A stretch of DNA of 56,458 nucleotides from Lachnoclostridium sp. An169 (GCF_002160525.1 NZ_NFKT01000032.1:1-56458), one strand, 5' to 3'; shown: positions 16,497 through 25,383, counted from the first letter of the stretch. The notes: a model not told the origin generated them from the letters alone. Translations and numbers: made by a program.

Positions 16497-18464
16497 GTGG
16501 GTCAGGAACAGAAAAATGTACAGGAACCAGATTTAAACCAGTTAAGAAAGGTTCGCCGTGAGAAGCTTTCAGAACTGCAGCAGAATGGAAAGGATCCGTT
16601 TGTTATCACGAAATATGATCAGACGCACCACAGCCAGGAGATCAAAGACAGGTTTGACGAGTTGGAGGGAAAAGAGGTGTCCATCGCCGGACGTATGATG
16701 TCCAAGCGTGTCATGGGAAAAGCTTCTTTCTGCAACGTGCAGGATCTTCAGGGAAATATCCAGTCCTATGTGGCAAGAGACAGTGTGGGCGAGGAAAATT
16801 ACAAAGAGTTCAAGAAGCTTGACGTGGGCGATGTGATCGGTATCAGAGGAGAAGTGTTCCGCACAAAGACCGGCGAGATCTCGGTGCATGCAGCTCAGGT
16901 GACGCTGCTTTCCAAGAGCCTTCAGATCCTTCCGGAGAAGTTCCACGGTCTGACCAATACGGATATTCGTTACCGCCAGAGATATGTGGATCTGATTATG
17001 AATCCGGATGTCAAGGATACATTTATCAAGCGTTCAAAGATCATCAGCGCGATCCGGAAATACCTTGACGGAGAGGGCTTCATGGAAGTCGAGACACCGA
17101 TCCTCGTGAGCAATGCAGGCGGTGCGGCGGCGAGACCGTTTGAGACACATTTTAACGCGCTGAACGAAGACCTCAAGCTTCGTATCTCTCTTGAGCTTTA
17201 CCTGAAGAGACTGATCGTAGGCGGACTTGAAAAAGTATATGAGATCGGACGTGTTTTCAGAAACGAAGGACTTGACACAAGACACAATCCGGAGTTCACA
17301 CTGATGGAACTCTATCAGGCATATACGGATTACAATGGCATGATGGATCTGACAGAGAACCTTTACCGCCATGTGGCGCAGGAAGTTCTCGGAACAACTA
17401 AAATCGTTTACAACGGCGTGGAGATGGATCTCGGAAAGCCGTTTGAGCGGATCACCATGATTGACGCAGTGAAGAAATACGCGGGAGTTGACTGGAACGA
17501 GGTTGAGACTCTGGCGCAGGCAAGGGCGCTTGCAAAAGAGCATAACGTGGAGTTCGAGGAGAGGCACTCAAAGGGCGAGATCCTTTCTCTGTTCTTCGAG
17601 GAGTTCGCAGAGGAACACCTGATCCAGCCGACATTTGTAACGGATCATCCCATCGAGATCTCTCCGCTTACAAAGAAGAAACCGGAGAATCCGGACTATG
17701 TGGAGCGTTTCGAGTTCTTTATGAACGGTTGGGAGATGGCGAATGCTTACTCCGAGCTCAATGACCCGATCGATCAGAGAGAGCGTTTCAGAGAACAGGA
17801 GAAACAGCTTGCCCAGGGAAATGACGAGGCGAACACAACAGACGAAGATTTCCTGAACGCACTGGAGATCGGTATGCCGCCTACAGGAGGAATCGGTTTC
17901 GGTATCGACCGTATGTGCATGCTGCTGACTGACAGCGCAGCGATCCGGGATGTTCTGCTGTTCCCGACCATGAAATCTCAGGGAGCGGCAAAGAATGAAG
18001 CAAACAATGCAGCACAGTCTTCCGCACCGGCACAGGCTCAGGCGGCACATGCTGCCGGGGCAGCGGCTGCGGAGACGGCAGTGAAGCTTGATCTCTCCAA
18101 AGTGAAGATTGAGCCGTTGTTTGAGGATATGGTTGACTTTGATACATTCAGCAAGTCCGATTTCCGTGTGGTGAAGGTTAAGGAATGCGAGGCAGTGCCG
18201 AAGAGCAAGAAGCTTCTGAAGTTCGTTCTTGATGACGGATCAGGCACAGACCGCGTGATCCTGAGCGGCATTCACGAGTATTACGAGCCGGAAGAGCTGG
18301 TCGGAAAGACATGCATTGCTATCACGAATCTGCCGCCGCGGAAGATGATGGGAATTGATTCCTGTGGTATGCTGATCAGCGCGGTATACGAGTATGAGGG
18401 AAGAGAAGGCTTGAATCTGCTGATGGTGGATGATGTGATCCCGGCGGGAGCGAAGCTGTATTAA
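16497..18464 (+). CDS. lysS: Lysyl-tRNA synthetase (class II) with fused C-terminal tRNA-binding domain
   Basis: This enzyme has 655 residues against about 495 for a standard bacterial LysS. It contains the N-terminal OB fold (~60-165), motif 2 ([20 protein letters not shown]) and motif 3 ([13 protein letters not shown]). After an Ala- and Gln-rich linker (~500-530) it ends with a Trbp111/EMAPII-like OB domain of about 110 residues ([11 protein letters not shown] ... [18 protein letters not shown]). That domain is familiar from MetRS C-termini and binds tRNA non-specifically. Start is GTG 16497, supported by GGAAGGAG nine bases upstream. Confidence 0.95.
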   Translation: MGQEQKNVQEPDLNQLRKVRREKLSELQQNGKDPFVITKYDQTHHSQEIKDRFDELEGKEVSIAGRMMSKRVMGKASFCNVQDLQGNIQSYVARDSVGEENYKEFKKLDVGDVIGIRGEVFRTKTGEISVHAAQVTLLSKSLQILPEKFHGLTNTDIRYRQRYVDLIMNPDVKDTFIKRSKIISAIRKYLDGEGFMEVETPILVSNAGGAAARPFETHFNALNEDLKLRISLELYLKRLIVGGLEKVYEIGRVFRNEGLDTRHNPEFTLMELYQAYTDYNGMMDLTENLYRHVAQEVLGTTKIVYNGVEMDLGKPFERITMIDAVKKYAGVDWNEVETLAQARALAKEHNVEFEERHSKGEILSLFFEEFAEEHLIQPTFVTDHPIEISPLTKKKPENPDYVERFEFFMNGWEMANAYSELNDPIDQRERFREQEKQLAQGNDEANTTDEDFLNALEIGMPPTGGIGFGIDRMCMLLTDSAAIRDVLLFPTMKSQGAAKNEANNAAQSSAPAQAQAAHAAGAAAAETAVKLDLSKVKIEPLFEDMVDFDTFSKSDFRVVKVKECEAVPKSKKLLKFVLDDGSGTDRVILSGIHEYYEPEELVGKTCIAITNLPPRKMMGIDSCGMLISAVYEYEGREGLNLLMVDDVIPAGAKLY

Positions 18465-18550
18465 ATTTCATAAAGGTACAAAAAGCAGGATTTTCGGTTA
18501 CGATCGTAAATTATTAATTGGATGAAAAATACGGAAAGTATTGATTTGGG

Positions 18551-18578
18551 TTGATTTTTCCACTGAACTGAGTATAAT
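18551..18578 (+). promoter_or_regulatory. Promoter of the structured RNA upstream of the PBECR4-like gene
   Basis: TTGATT (18551-18556) and TATAAT (18573-18578) are separated by 16 bases. Transcription would start at about 18584-18586, just before the first hairpin of the RNA. This is one of the best promoters in the window. Confidence 0.75.
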
Positions 18579-18584
18579 ATAAGT

Positions 18585-18838
18585 AGGAGCAGAAATGCTC
18601 TCGATGTAAGAGCATCGTTAAAAGTTGGGCTGCAGATGGAGCAGGATAAATTTCCATCTCATTAGATGTCTTAACTGGACATCGAGCCTGGCAGCTTGGA
18701 GAAAGCTGTAGTCCACGTGGGGGACTTAATGATTTCCACGTCATTATGGGTATCTTAACTGGATACCGAGGCTGACAACCAGCAGAAAACTCTTTTTTAA
18801 GAAATTTTGAGGAGTGTGGTTTTGCATCACACTCCTCT
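18585..18838 (+). ncRNA. Structured RNA with two imperfect tandem repeats; candidate RNA antitoxin
   Basis: The region has its own promoter, no ORF and many helices. A leader hairpin (18595-18615, 7-bp stem) is followed by a domain closed by AGTT..GCTG (18623-18632) with CAGC..AACT (18780-18791). Inside are two units of about 66 bases. Each has stem 1 (18634-18640 with 18653-18659; 18715-18720 with 18736-18741), a CATTA linker, and stem 2 with the identical loop TTAACTG (18665-18683; 18749-18767). Then comes CGAG plus a Pu/Py-matched CTG tail. Stem sequences differ between units but stay paired, so structure is conserved. A hairpin at 18692-18708 joins them. TTTTTT (18793-18798) and then a terminator follow. 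I do not recognise an Rfam family. Confidence 0.7.
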
Positions 18839-18840
18839 TT
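18809..18840 (+). terminator. Terminator/attenuator between the structured RNA and the PBECR4-like gene
   Basis: GAGGAGTGTG (18809-18818) and CACACTCCTC (18828-18837) form a perfect 10-bp stem followed by TTT. It would give mostly short RNA and a little read-through into the gene 16 bases on, the known arrangement of type III toxin-antitoxin loci. Confidence 0.75.
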
Positions 18841-18855
18841 ACGTATGAGGTATAG

Positions 18856-19494
18856 ATGGCAACTAAAGCGGATAAGAAAAATGCAATACGACAAGGAATT
18901 ATAGATTCAGCTGCGATATATAGCCAGAATTTGGCAGGTAAAGCTTTTCTGTATGTATATGGAGATGAGTATTTTGAAGTATCTTTTCCTGTGGATCACT
19001 TTCTTCATTTAACAGGAGTGGAGACAAAGCTTTCTGCAAAGGATTTTTATAAGAACGCTAAAAAGGCGAAACTCACGAATAACCAGTTTTATTTTGATGC
19101 AAGGCATCCGTATGCGAATGCAAAAAAGAAACTGCCCTGTTTGAAAAGATTGCCGGAGTTAACAAATGATATGGTCTGTATTCTTAAGGATATGCAGACT
19201 GTTACAATTATATATAAACTCAGTGTTACCAATTTAGAGTTTACATTAGGACTGACAGAGAATATGGATGAAAAAGGGAAGAAGGTAAATGACTTTTTTC
19301 TGCCTATGTCTTTACGAGTTGAGAATTCGTCTGTTGAGAAAAGCAATGTGGGTGAAATTGTTGACTTTATCTTTTCAAAAGATGCAAGTGTCGCAAAGTA
19401 TGATACCGTATTAGTAGAAGATAAACATAAAACGATACCAGAAAGTATTAAACATTTGATAAGCGAAAAATTTTATGAGAATATGTTCCTGTGA
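18856..19494 (+). CDS. PBECR4-like (BECR-fold nuclease) protein, candidate toxin
   Basis: This 212-residue soluble protein has no signal or membrane segment. The segment FEVSFPVDHFLHLTGVETKL, followed by SAKDFYKNAKKAKLT and FDARHPYANAKKKL, resembles PBECR4 proteins, a phage-linked branch of the Barnase-EndoU-ColicinE5/D-RelE nuclease fold. TNLEFTLGLTE and VDFIFSKD are further strand motifs. Conserved His and basic residues fit a metal-free RNase, but catalytic residues cannot be assigned by eye. The gene is visibly AT-richer than lysS and the LytTR gene beside it, suggesting recent transfer. GAGG lies five bases before the ATG. It directly follows the structured RNA and its terminator, so an RNA-neutralised RNase toxin is my preferred reading. 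Confidence in the family is moderate. Confidence 0.6.
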   Translation: MATKADKKNAIRQGIIDSAAIYSQNLAGKAFLYVYGDEYFEVSFPVDHFLHLTGVETKLSAKDFYKNAKKAKLTNNQFYFDARHPYANAKKKLPCLKRLPELTNDMVCILKDMQTVTIIYKLSVTNLEFTLGLTENMDEKGKKVNDFFLPMSLRVENSSVEKSNVGEIVDFIFSKDASVAKYDTVLVEDKHKTIPESIKHLISEKFYENMFL

Positions 19495-19549
19495 GGTAAT
19501 TTCTCATGAGAACTCTGAATGGAAATCAGAAAGGAAAGGAGCGGGACAG

Positions 19550-20296
19550 ATGCAGAAATATCGTCTGGCAGTCTGTGAGGACGATGAAACAGTGCGGGAT
19601 GAGATCTGCCGTGTCTGCGACAGGACACTGACAGAAGAGAACATCGAGCATGATATTATCCCGTTCTCAAGTGCAGAGGAACTGGAAAATGTTCTGAAGA
19701 CAGAAGGACAGTCAGATGACTCCGGCATGAACAGGCAGCCCTTTGATCTGCTGATACTGGATATAAAACTGGAGAACAAAACAGGTATGGAACTGGCAAA
19801 AGAGGTGCGCAGCCGGGATGAAAGAGTAAGTATTCTTTTTGTCACAGGGTATGCGGAGTATGCCCTGGAAGGATATGAAGTGCAGCCCATACAGTTCCTG
19901 ATGAAACCGTTGAACTGGAGTGATCTGAAACGGGCGCTTATGACAGACTGGAGACGGAACCACAGTCCCAGAACCGTGTTTCTGGAAAAGGGGAGGAAGA
20001 AAGTCCGGCTGAATATCAGCTCGATCCTGTACGTGGAGACGGACGGAAGTCATGGCGTGCAGATTGCGCTTACAGACGGAAGTGTGAAATTCCCGGCGGG
20101 CATAGCCGAGATGGAAAGAATGCTCCCGGAAGGGCAGTTTATACGCTGCCACAACAGCTATATTGTCAATCTGGAACATGTGCGGGAATGCAGCAGCCAG
20201 TCTTTTCGGATGGACAACGGCTGTCAGAATCTGCCTGTCAGCCGGAAATATTACAACGATTGTCAAAATGCTTTTGTATCTTATAAGAACAGATAG
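19550..20296 (+). CDS. LytTR-family response regulator
   Basis: This 248-residue protein has an N-terminal receiver domain (CEDDETVRDEI acidic pocket; DLLILDIKL with the likely phospho-Asp near residue 64; TGYAEYALEGY; MKPL with the conserved Lys). The C-terminal LytTR DNA-binding domain (~145-245) contains ILYVETDGSHG, GQFIRCHNSYIVNLEHV and LPVSRKYY. It belongs to the AgrA/ComE type that responds to GHKL kinases, and such a kinase is encoded convergently next to it. ATG 19550 has AAAGGA upstream; an in-frame start 75 bases earlier overlaps the PBECR4-like gene and is less likely. Confidence 0.9.
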   Translation: MQKYRLAVCEDDETVRDEICRVCDRTLTEENIEHDIIPFSSAEELENVLKTEGQSDDSGMNRQPFDLLILDIKLENKTGMELAKEVRSRDERVSILFVTGYAEYALEGYEVQPIQFLMKPLNWSDLKRALMTDWRRNHSPRTVFLEKGRKKVRLNISSILYVETDGSHGVQIALTDGSVKFPAGIAEMERMLPEGQFIRCHNSYIVNLEHVRECSSQSFRMDNGCQNLPVSRKYYNDCQNAFVSYKNR

Positions 20297-20301
20297 AATG
20301 T

Positions 20302-20344
20302 GTCCCCTGGAGGCTGTATGAAAATGTGTGGCCTGCCAGGGGAC
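20302..20344. terminator. Convergent terminator between the response regulator and the kinase
   Basis: GTCCCCTGG and CCAGGGGAC pair across a 25-base loop, between two convergent stop codons. There is no strong T run, so efficiency is uncertain. Confidence 0.5.
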
Positions 20345-20351
20345 GTCTGTT

Positions 20352-22013
20352 TCAGCGGCTGTCCGGAATCCGTAAAGCGGTCTGCGCGATAAATGTATGT
20401 TCGCCTTTCCTGTCAAAACGGATCACGCTCTGATATTTCTTCGCGATTTCTTTCATTTGCTGAATACCGTAACCATGGACGGAAGGATTTTCTTTCGTGG
20501 TCAGCAGTTCTCCGTTCTTATCTGTCCGGATTTCCCCGTTAAAAGAATTTTCACAGTGAATGGCAAGGTACAGATCTGCTACTTTGATCTGGACAAAGAT
20601 GTTCCGCTCTTCCGGAGGGCTGACTTTTGAGGCGGCCTCCAGGGCATTGTCCAGCATGTTTATGAGAAGGGTGCACAGGTCGGTTTCCGGGATATTCAGA
20701 ACTTCCGGAAGATTTGCCTGGGCGCGGAAATGGATGTTCTGCCATTTCGCCTGGGCCGCCGCATTCTGCAGGATAGTGTTGACTGTCCGATTGGCGGTAA
20801 AGGTAATGACGGAATGGCTGTTCAGGTCTGTCCGCATCTGTGCCATGATCTCTCCCATCTCTTGATAGTTCCCGTTGCGATAGAGACAGTCCAGGGCGGT
20901 AAGCTGGTGATTGACTTCGTGATAGCGGGCAGCGGCGTCCGACGTCCATGCCTCCAGAGCCTGGTAATTCTCGGAGATCCGCCTGTTTTCCAACAGAAGA
21001 CCCTGTTCCCTTGCTTTATGATCTGCAAAGGAGCGGGCCACGCTGTAGGCGGAGATCAGGGCGCAGGTCAGGGCAAGCCAGAGGGTGAGCCAGTAGGACA
21101 CGCTGTCATACTGTCCGAGGGCAAGCTTCGCTAACAGGAAATTTACTGCGGTAGCAAAGGTCCCGTCCACCGCAGAAGAGAGCAGATAACAGAGCAGTAA
21201 CGCTCCGGCGCTCCATGCTGCTGCCAGTCCCAGATATTTCCAGAACTGCCGCCGCCGGTTCATGACCAGATACAGGGCCAGGGCCAGCAGGATGAAAAGC
21301 CCCACTTCCGGACGGCTAAGCGTCAGATAGACATTTTCCGGGAGAAAGTAGTATCCCTGCGACTGGATGAGGTGGAAAAAGGTAAGCCCTGTGGCTGCCA
21401 GGAGCAGAGGAATCAGGCTCCAGTCCGGTTCTCTTAACAGGATACCCAAAAGGAAAATGCCAAAGATCAGGACAAGAGCCAGAGCTGCAGCTCCGGCGGG
21501 AAACGCCTCACGGTTGGCAAGTGCCGTTGTCTCTGTGACCTCACGATTCTCAGGGACAAAGCGGATCATTGGCGGGAACAAGGAGACCGTGCTGTCAAGG
21601 ATCGAACAGACAGCGGTCAGTTCGCCGGAGGTGCCCTCGGGAAGAGGGATGGATGCCTGGGCCATGAGATAGCTGCCTTCTGTATTGTTCGTTGTCTGTG
21701 ACTGCCAGATTGTCCTGCCGTCCAAATTGACCGTCAGATCAAGCCCTGTGGTTTCAAACAGGAGGGAACCGGCGGGAAGCCCTTCCGGGAGCCGGCCGGT
21801 GAAACGGTAAGTACCGTTGAAATCCGGAACATTGGTATAGCTGTCAACAGAAAAATCCTGTTCTGTTCCGTCAGACATAATCTGTACGGAAGAGTCCCAG
21901 TTGATATATGTGACGTTATCGTCTACCTGAATAAAAAGCTGCAAGATCCAGATGACAGCAATGGCTGCCGCGAGAAATAGTGCTGAGCAGACCCGGCGCA
22001 AGTGTCGTTTCAT
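20352..22013 (-). CDS. Sensor histidine kinase of the GHKL (AgrC-like) type
   Basis: This 553-residue protein has an N-terminal membrane segment, an extracellular region (~30-175), then about six hydrophobic segments (~180-320) and a cytoplasmic kinase. The H-box is RYHEVNHQLTALDCLYR (residue ~370) and the ATP-binding part has INMLDNALEAASK and HGYGIQQM, the GHKL signature. It is the expected partner of the convergent LytTR regulator. The extracellular beta-rich domain suggests a ligand sensor, but the ligand is unknown. GAAGGAGG lies upstream of its ATG at 22013. On the minus strand, TTGTCA-18-TATGAT around 22060-22090 could be its promoter. Confidence 0.9.
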   Translation of the reverse strand: MKRHLRRVCSALFLAAAIAVIWILQLFIQVDDNVTYINWDSSVQIMSDGTEQDFSVDSYTNVPDFNGTYRFTGRLPEGLPAGSLLFETTGLDLTVNLDGRTIWQSQTTNNTEGSYLMAQASIPLPEGTSGELTAVCSILDSTVSLFPPMIRFVPENREVTETTALANREAFPAGAAALALVLIFGIFLLGILLREPDWSLIPLLLAATGLTFFHLIQSQGYYFLPENVYLTLSRPEVGLFILLALALYLVMNRRRQFWKYLGLAAAWSAGALLLCYLLSSAVDGTFATAVNFLLAKLALGQYDSVSYWLTLWLALTCALISAYSVARSFADHKAREQGLLLENRRISENYQALEAWTSDAAARYHEVNHQLTALDCLYRNGNYQEMGEIMAQMRTDLNSHSVITFTANRTVNTILQNAAAQAKWQNIHFRAQANLPEVLNIPETDLCTLLINMLDNALEAASKVSPPEERNIFVQIKVADLYLAIHCENSFNGEIRTDKNGELLTTKENPSVHGYGIQQMKEIAKKYQSVIRFDRKGEHTFIAQTALRIPDSR

Positions 22014-22111
22014 GGAAATTCCTCCTTCAATAAAGTGTGGCTGTATATATCATTTATCATACTAAGACATTCCCTGTTTTGACAAGCCAAACCCCAAACT
22101 TTGCCTAACTA

Positions 22112-22141
22112 ACAGTGTTTTTGCGCTACTTAACAATTAGT
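22112..22141 (+). promoter_or_regulatory. Candidate LytTR (AgrA-type) binding site: 9-bp direct repeats 12 bp apart
   Basis: ACAGTGTTT (22112-22120) and ACAATTAGT (22133-22141) are imperfect direct repeats separated by exactly 12 bases. AgrA and related LytTR regulators bind such 9-bp repeats with 12-bp spacing. A -10-like TAAAAT (22159-22164) follows just downstream of the second repeat, with no good -35, as in activated promoters. The site is upstream of the surface operon and beside the LytTR/GHKL pair. Confidence 0.5.
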
Positions 22142-22242
22142 GAAGAAAAAAATTATGATAAAATAAAGTAGTGATTTTTATTTGAAAAAGGATGACATGG
22201 ACAGACCGATTGGATACAGGAAAAGGAGGTTTATATATAGGC

Positions 22243-24822
22243 ATGAAGAACAGGAAGAAAAGGCGATACAGAAGTGCGGCGGTATGTCTGTTGGCAGCGG
22301 CTCTGATCCTGTCCGCCGGAAGCGGGGTGCCTGTGTTGGCAGAGACAGAGCAGACGGAACCGGCGAATGTCACAGAGACAGACAATACCGGCGAGACGCC
22401 CGGAAGCGAGCCTGAAACCGGCACAGAGATAACAGAGCCGGGAACAGAGACAACACCAGAAGTACAGATACAGTCTGTTCCCCCGGCACAGAATCAGATT
22501 TTGGAAGTTCCTGCGGAAACTGTAGATGAAGCAGTACAAAGTGTCCAGGATCAGATCGATGCTCTGCCTGCGGATACAGAACTGGCAGGCATGAGGCTGG
22601 AGGAACAGCAGGCGGTTTATGAACAGGTAATGGCTGCCTATGACGCTTATGCAGCGCTGACAGATGAGCAGAGGGCACAGGTTACCGGGGCTGAGAAGTT
22701 TGACAATCTCTTTGCAGTGTTCAATGGTATGGTAAATACGTTGGCGGACAATACAGATGTTAGCAGCGGCCCAGTTACCATTACAACCGATGGCACTTAT
22801 ACCATTACCGGCACTACGACAACCAACACCATCACGGTCAATTCCGGCGTGACGGCGACGATCACGTTAAATAACGTTACCATTGATCGTTCCAGCACCA
22901 CCGGCACCGCTTTTGACATTCAATCTGGCGCAAATGTGACACTGAACCTGGTGGGCACAAATACACTGACTGGCGGCGGGTATGATGATTTTAATGGTGT
23001 TATGGCCGCCCCCGGCATCCATCTTCCCAGCGGGGCCTCGCTCACTATTCAAGGAACCGGCTCCCTTACTGTGACTGGCGGCAACGGAGGTAGTAGCGGT
23101 TTTGGCGGTGCGGGCATCGGCGGCAATAGCAGAACAGTTACATCAGCAGCAGAGGCCTGTGGCACCATTACCATCCTTAGCGGTACTGTGGAGGTCAAAG
23201 GTGGCAGCGGTGGACTAGGTGGAGTGGGTATCGGCGGCGGTACAAGTTACAGCTCCGGCTCTGGCGGCGCGGGGGGCAATGTGACCATCAAAGGCGGCAG
23301 CGTTACCATCACTGGGGGAATCAGTAGTGGCATCGGTGCCGGCGGAACTGGCATTGGCGGCGGTGCTGGATTTAATAGCGCCAACGGCGGTGCAGGTGGA
23401 ACGGTAATCATCACTGGTGGCACTGTTACTGTCACTGGAGGTAATGGCGGCTACGGTGGCGCTGGCATCGGCGGCGGCGCCTCGGGCAGTGCTGGCGGCG
23501 CTGGCGGCACGGTAATTATCCTTACCTCAGTTAATGTTACCGGCGGCACGGGTACTGGCACCGGCGGCATCGATGATGGCATCAATATTGGTGGCGGACA
23601 AGGAAGTAGTAGTGGCGGAGATGGTACAGTCGGCGCTGGTATCCGGCCCAACACTAGCAGCGGGAACAATGCATACGAGGTCTATGGCGATCTGACTTTG
23701 CCGGGGAGTGTTACCATCCCAGGCGGCGTGACCGTGACTGTTCCCAGTGGCATAAGTCTGACGATCCCGGATGGCGTGACTCTGACCAATAATGGCACAC
23801 TGACTGTAAACGGTACATTGACGAACAGCGGAGCAATCTCTGGTACAGGAACAATCAGCCCTGAGACTGCAAAACTTCAAGCTAGCATTACGAATATATC
23901 TGTCAGCAAAACAGAGTATAACGGAAATCCCGTTCAGAACAGCGAGGTAAGCTATAGATACACTGGAGATCCTAATACGCCGACGATTACAATCGCATGG
24001 TATGACAGCAATGCGGATGGAACGATTGGCAGTTCAAGGGAAACAGCTCCTTCCGATCCCGGCACCTATTATGTGGAGGTGTCTGCACTAGCGACGGGCT
24101 TATATGGCTCTGTAACAGCGAGACAAAGTTTTACCATAGGAAAAGGGCAGAGAACACAGCCATCTGCGCCGGAAACTGATTCAGTAAAAGCAGGCAGCAT
24201 TACTATCAAGACAATAGCCGGACAGAAGTATATCTGTACGACAACGAGTACCGCGCCGGCAGCAACTGATGAGGGATGGCAGCCGGAAAATGGAACTGCC
24301 GGTAGTGAGACGCTTACTTTTAATGACTTGAGATCAAATACCACATATTACATATGGACTTATATCCCGCAGGATGATTTGTACAATGCTTCAGCGGTAT
24401 CTCAGCCCTTACAGGTAACCACAAATGGAGTAACGTATACTGTTACCATCCCCGCTCAAACGCTGACAGCGGGGGATGAAAGCAGTACAGTCACTGTTGG
24501 CATTGATCAGACGAAAGACTTTGATATAGGGTATGGCGGAGTGGTCACAGTGTCGGCTCCGGCGAGCGTAACTCTTACGAGGACAGGAGATCCGGGTACG
24601 TCTCTTACTTCCGCCCTGCTTGTGAGAGATAGTTCAGGTACATACACTGCACATAGCGGCAACACGCTCATCAGTTTTGACCAGAGCAATTATCAAAGTC
24701 AAAGCGCTGAGATCCGTTTTGGACAGCCTGCGCTTGATGGCGGCGGAGCGATCCCTGCCGGCTCCTACACAGGCACGATGACGTTTACGTTTTCTTATAG
24801 TGAAACGGGATCGTCAAGTTGA
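22243..24822 (+). CDS. Large glycine-rich secreted surface protein
   Basis: This 859-residue protein has an N-terminal signal peptide (MKNRKKRRYRSAAVCLLAAALI...A) and a Thr, Glu and Pro-rich segment. It then has a beta-helix-like region with repeated GxGGAGIGGG and VTxTGG units (about residues 280-470), in which Gly and small residues dominate. Ig-like and C-terminal beta domains follow (~550-859). No LPXTG or membrane anchor is present at the C-terminus. Its last domain (IPAQTLTAG ... GSYTGTMTFTFSYSE) resembles the small proteins at 25384 and 25939. It opens a five-gene surface operon. It is adhesin-like; I do not know the ligand. ATG 22243 has AAAGGAGG 13-14 bases upstream. Confidence 0.75.
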   Translation: MKNRKKRRYRSAAVCLLAAALILSAGSGVPVLAETEQTEPANVTETDNTGETPGSEPETGTEITEPGTETTPEVQIQSVPPAQNQILEVPAETVDEAVQSVQDQIDALPADTELAGMRLEEQQAVYEQVMAAYDAYAALTDEQRAQVTGAEKFDNLFAVFNGMVNTLADNTDVSSGPVTITTDGTYTITGTTTTNTITVNSGVTATITLNNVTIDRSSTTGTAFDIQSGANVTLNLVGTNTLTGGGYDDFNGVMAAPGIHLPSGASLTIQGTGSLTVTGGNGGSSGFGGAGIGGNSRTVTSAAEACGTITILSGTVEVKGGSGGLGGVGIGGGTSYSSGSGGAGGNVTIKGGSVTITGGISSGIGAGGTGIGGGAGFNSANGGAGGTVIITGGTVTVTGGNGGYGGAGIGGGASGSAGGAGGTVIILTSVNVTGGTGTGTGGIDDGINIGGGQGSSSGGDGTVGAGIRPNTSSGNNAYEVYGDLTLPGSVTIPGGVTVTVPSGISLTIPDGVTLTNNGTLTVNGTLTNSGAISGTGTISPETAKLQASITNISVSKTEYNGNPVQNSEVSYRYTGDPNTPTITIAWYDSNADGTIGSSRETAPSDPGTYYVEVSALATGLYGSVTARQSFTIGKGQRTQPSAPETDSVKAGSITIKTIAGQKYICTTTSTAPAATDEGWQPENGTAGSETLTFNDLRSNTTYYIWTYIPQDDLYNASAVSQPLQVTTNGVTYTVTIPAQTLTAGDESSTVTVGIDQTKDFDIGYGGVVTVSAPASVTLTRTGDPGTSLTSALLVRDSSGTYTAHSGNTLISFDQSNYQSQSAEIRFGQPALDGGGAIPAGSYTGTMTFTFSYSETGSSS

Positions 24823-24838
24823 GAGAGGAGAATGCGAG

Positions 24839-25339
24839 ATGAATAAGACAGCAAAAAACATTCTCCTGATCCTGCTGGCGGTGGTTCTGGTGGTTGGCGG
24901 TGTATTTGTCGGGATGAACTGGAATCATTGGTTCGGAGACGAGCCCGCTGATACTGCAGAACTTGACGCAAATGCGGAGGACTATACCGGAGACAGGGAT
25001 GTGTACCAGGGAGAGAAGAACACAGATACGATTGACATTCCCGGTTTTGAGGCGATCAATCTGCAGGCGGGAACCACCGAGCAGAGTGTGAATCTGTATA
25101 ATCCGGAGCAGAACACCTGTTATTTCCGGATGTCGCTGCTCCTTGCGGATGGCACGGAGCTTTGGAAAAGCGGCCTGGTGGAGCCGGGGAAAGCAATCTA
25201 TCATATCACTTTGAACCAGACGTTAGAAGCTGGGGAATATGAAAATGCGATACTCAAATATGAGTGCTTCGTCATGAATGATGAACAGACGCCGTTAAAC
25301 GGCTCTGAAATAAAACTGACATTAAATGTATTAGAATAG
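24839..25339 (+). CDS. Membrane-anchored extracellular protein of the surface operon
   Basis: This 166-residue protein has an N-terminal signal or membrane anchor (KNILLILLAVVLVVGGVFVG), an acidic linker with repeated Asp and Glu, and an extracellular beta-rich domain from about residue 60 (IDIPGFEAINLQAG ... CYFRMSLLLADGTELWKSG). Similar small proteins occur beside surface-protein genes in Lachnospiraceae. GAGGAG lies eight bases before the ATG. It may organise assembly of the neighbouring secreted proteins, but that is inference. Confidence 0.7.
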   Translation: MNKTAKNILLILLAVVLVVGGVFVGMNWNHWFGDEPADTAELDANAEDYTGDRDVYQGEKNTDTIDIPGFEAINLQAGTTEQSVNLYNPEQNTCYFRMSLLLADGTELWKSGLVEPGKAIYHITLNQTLEAGEYENAILKYECFVMNDEQTPLNGSEIKLTLNVLE

Positions 25340-25383
25340 GGAAGGCAAGGATGTACCCTGAAAATTTCAAGGAGGAGACAAAG

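Noticed and set aside
18585..18838. 6S RNA, T-box or known riboswitch
   Set aside because: No T-box TGGNACCGCG sequence, no 6S-like single long hairpin with a central bubble, and no aptamer motif I recognise; the duplicated stems do not fit these classes, though I could not run an Rfam search.
23080..23660. CRISPR or satellite-like DNA repeats
   Set aside because: The repetition is at the protein level (Gly-rich codons), units vary in length and sequence, and the frame is open throughout.
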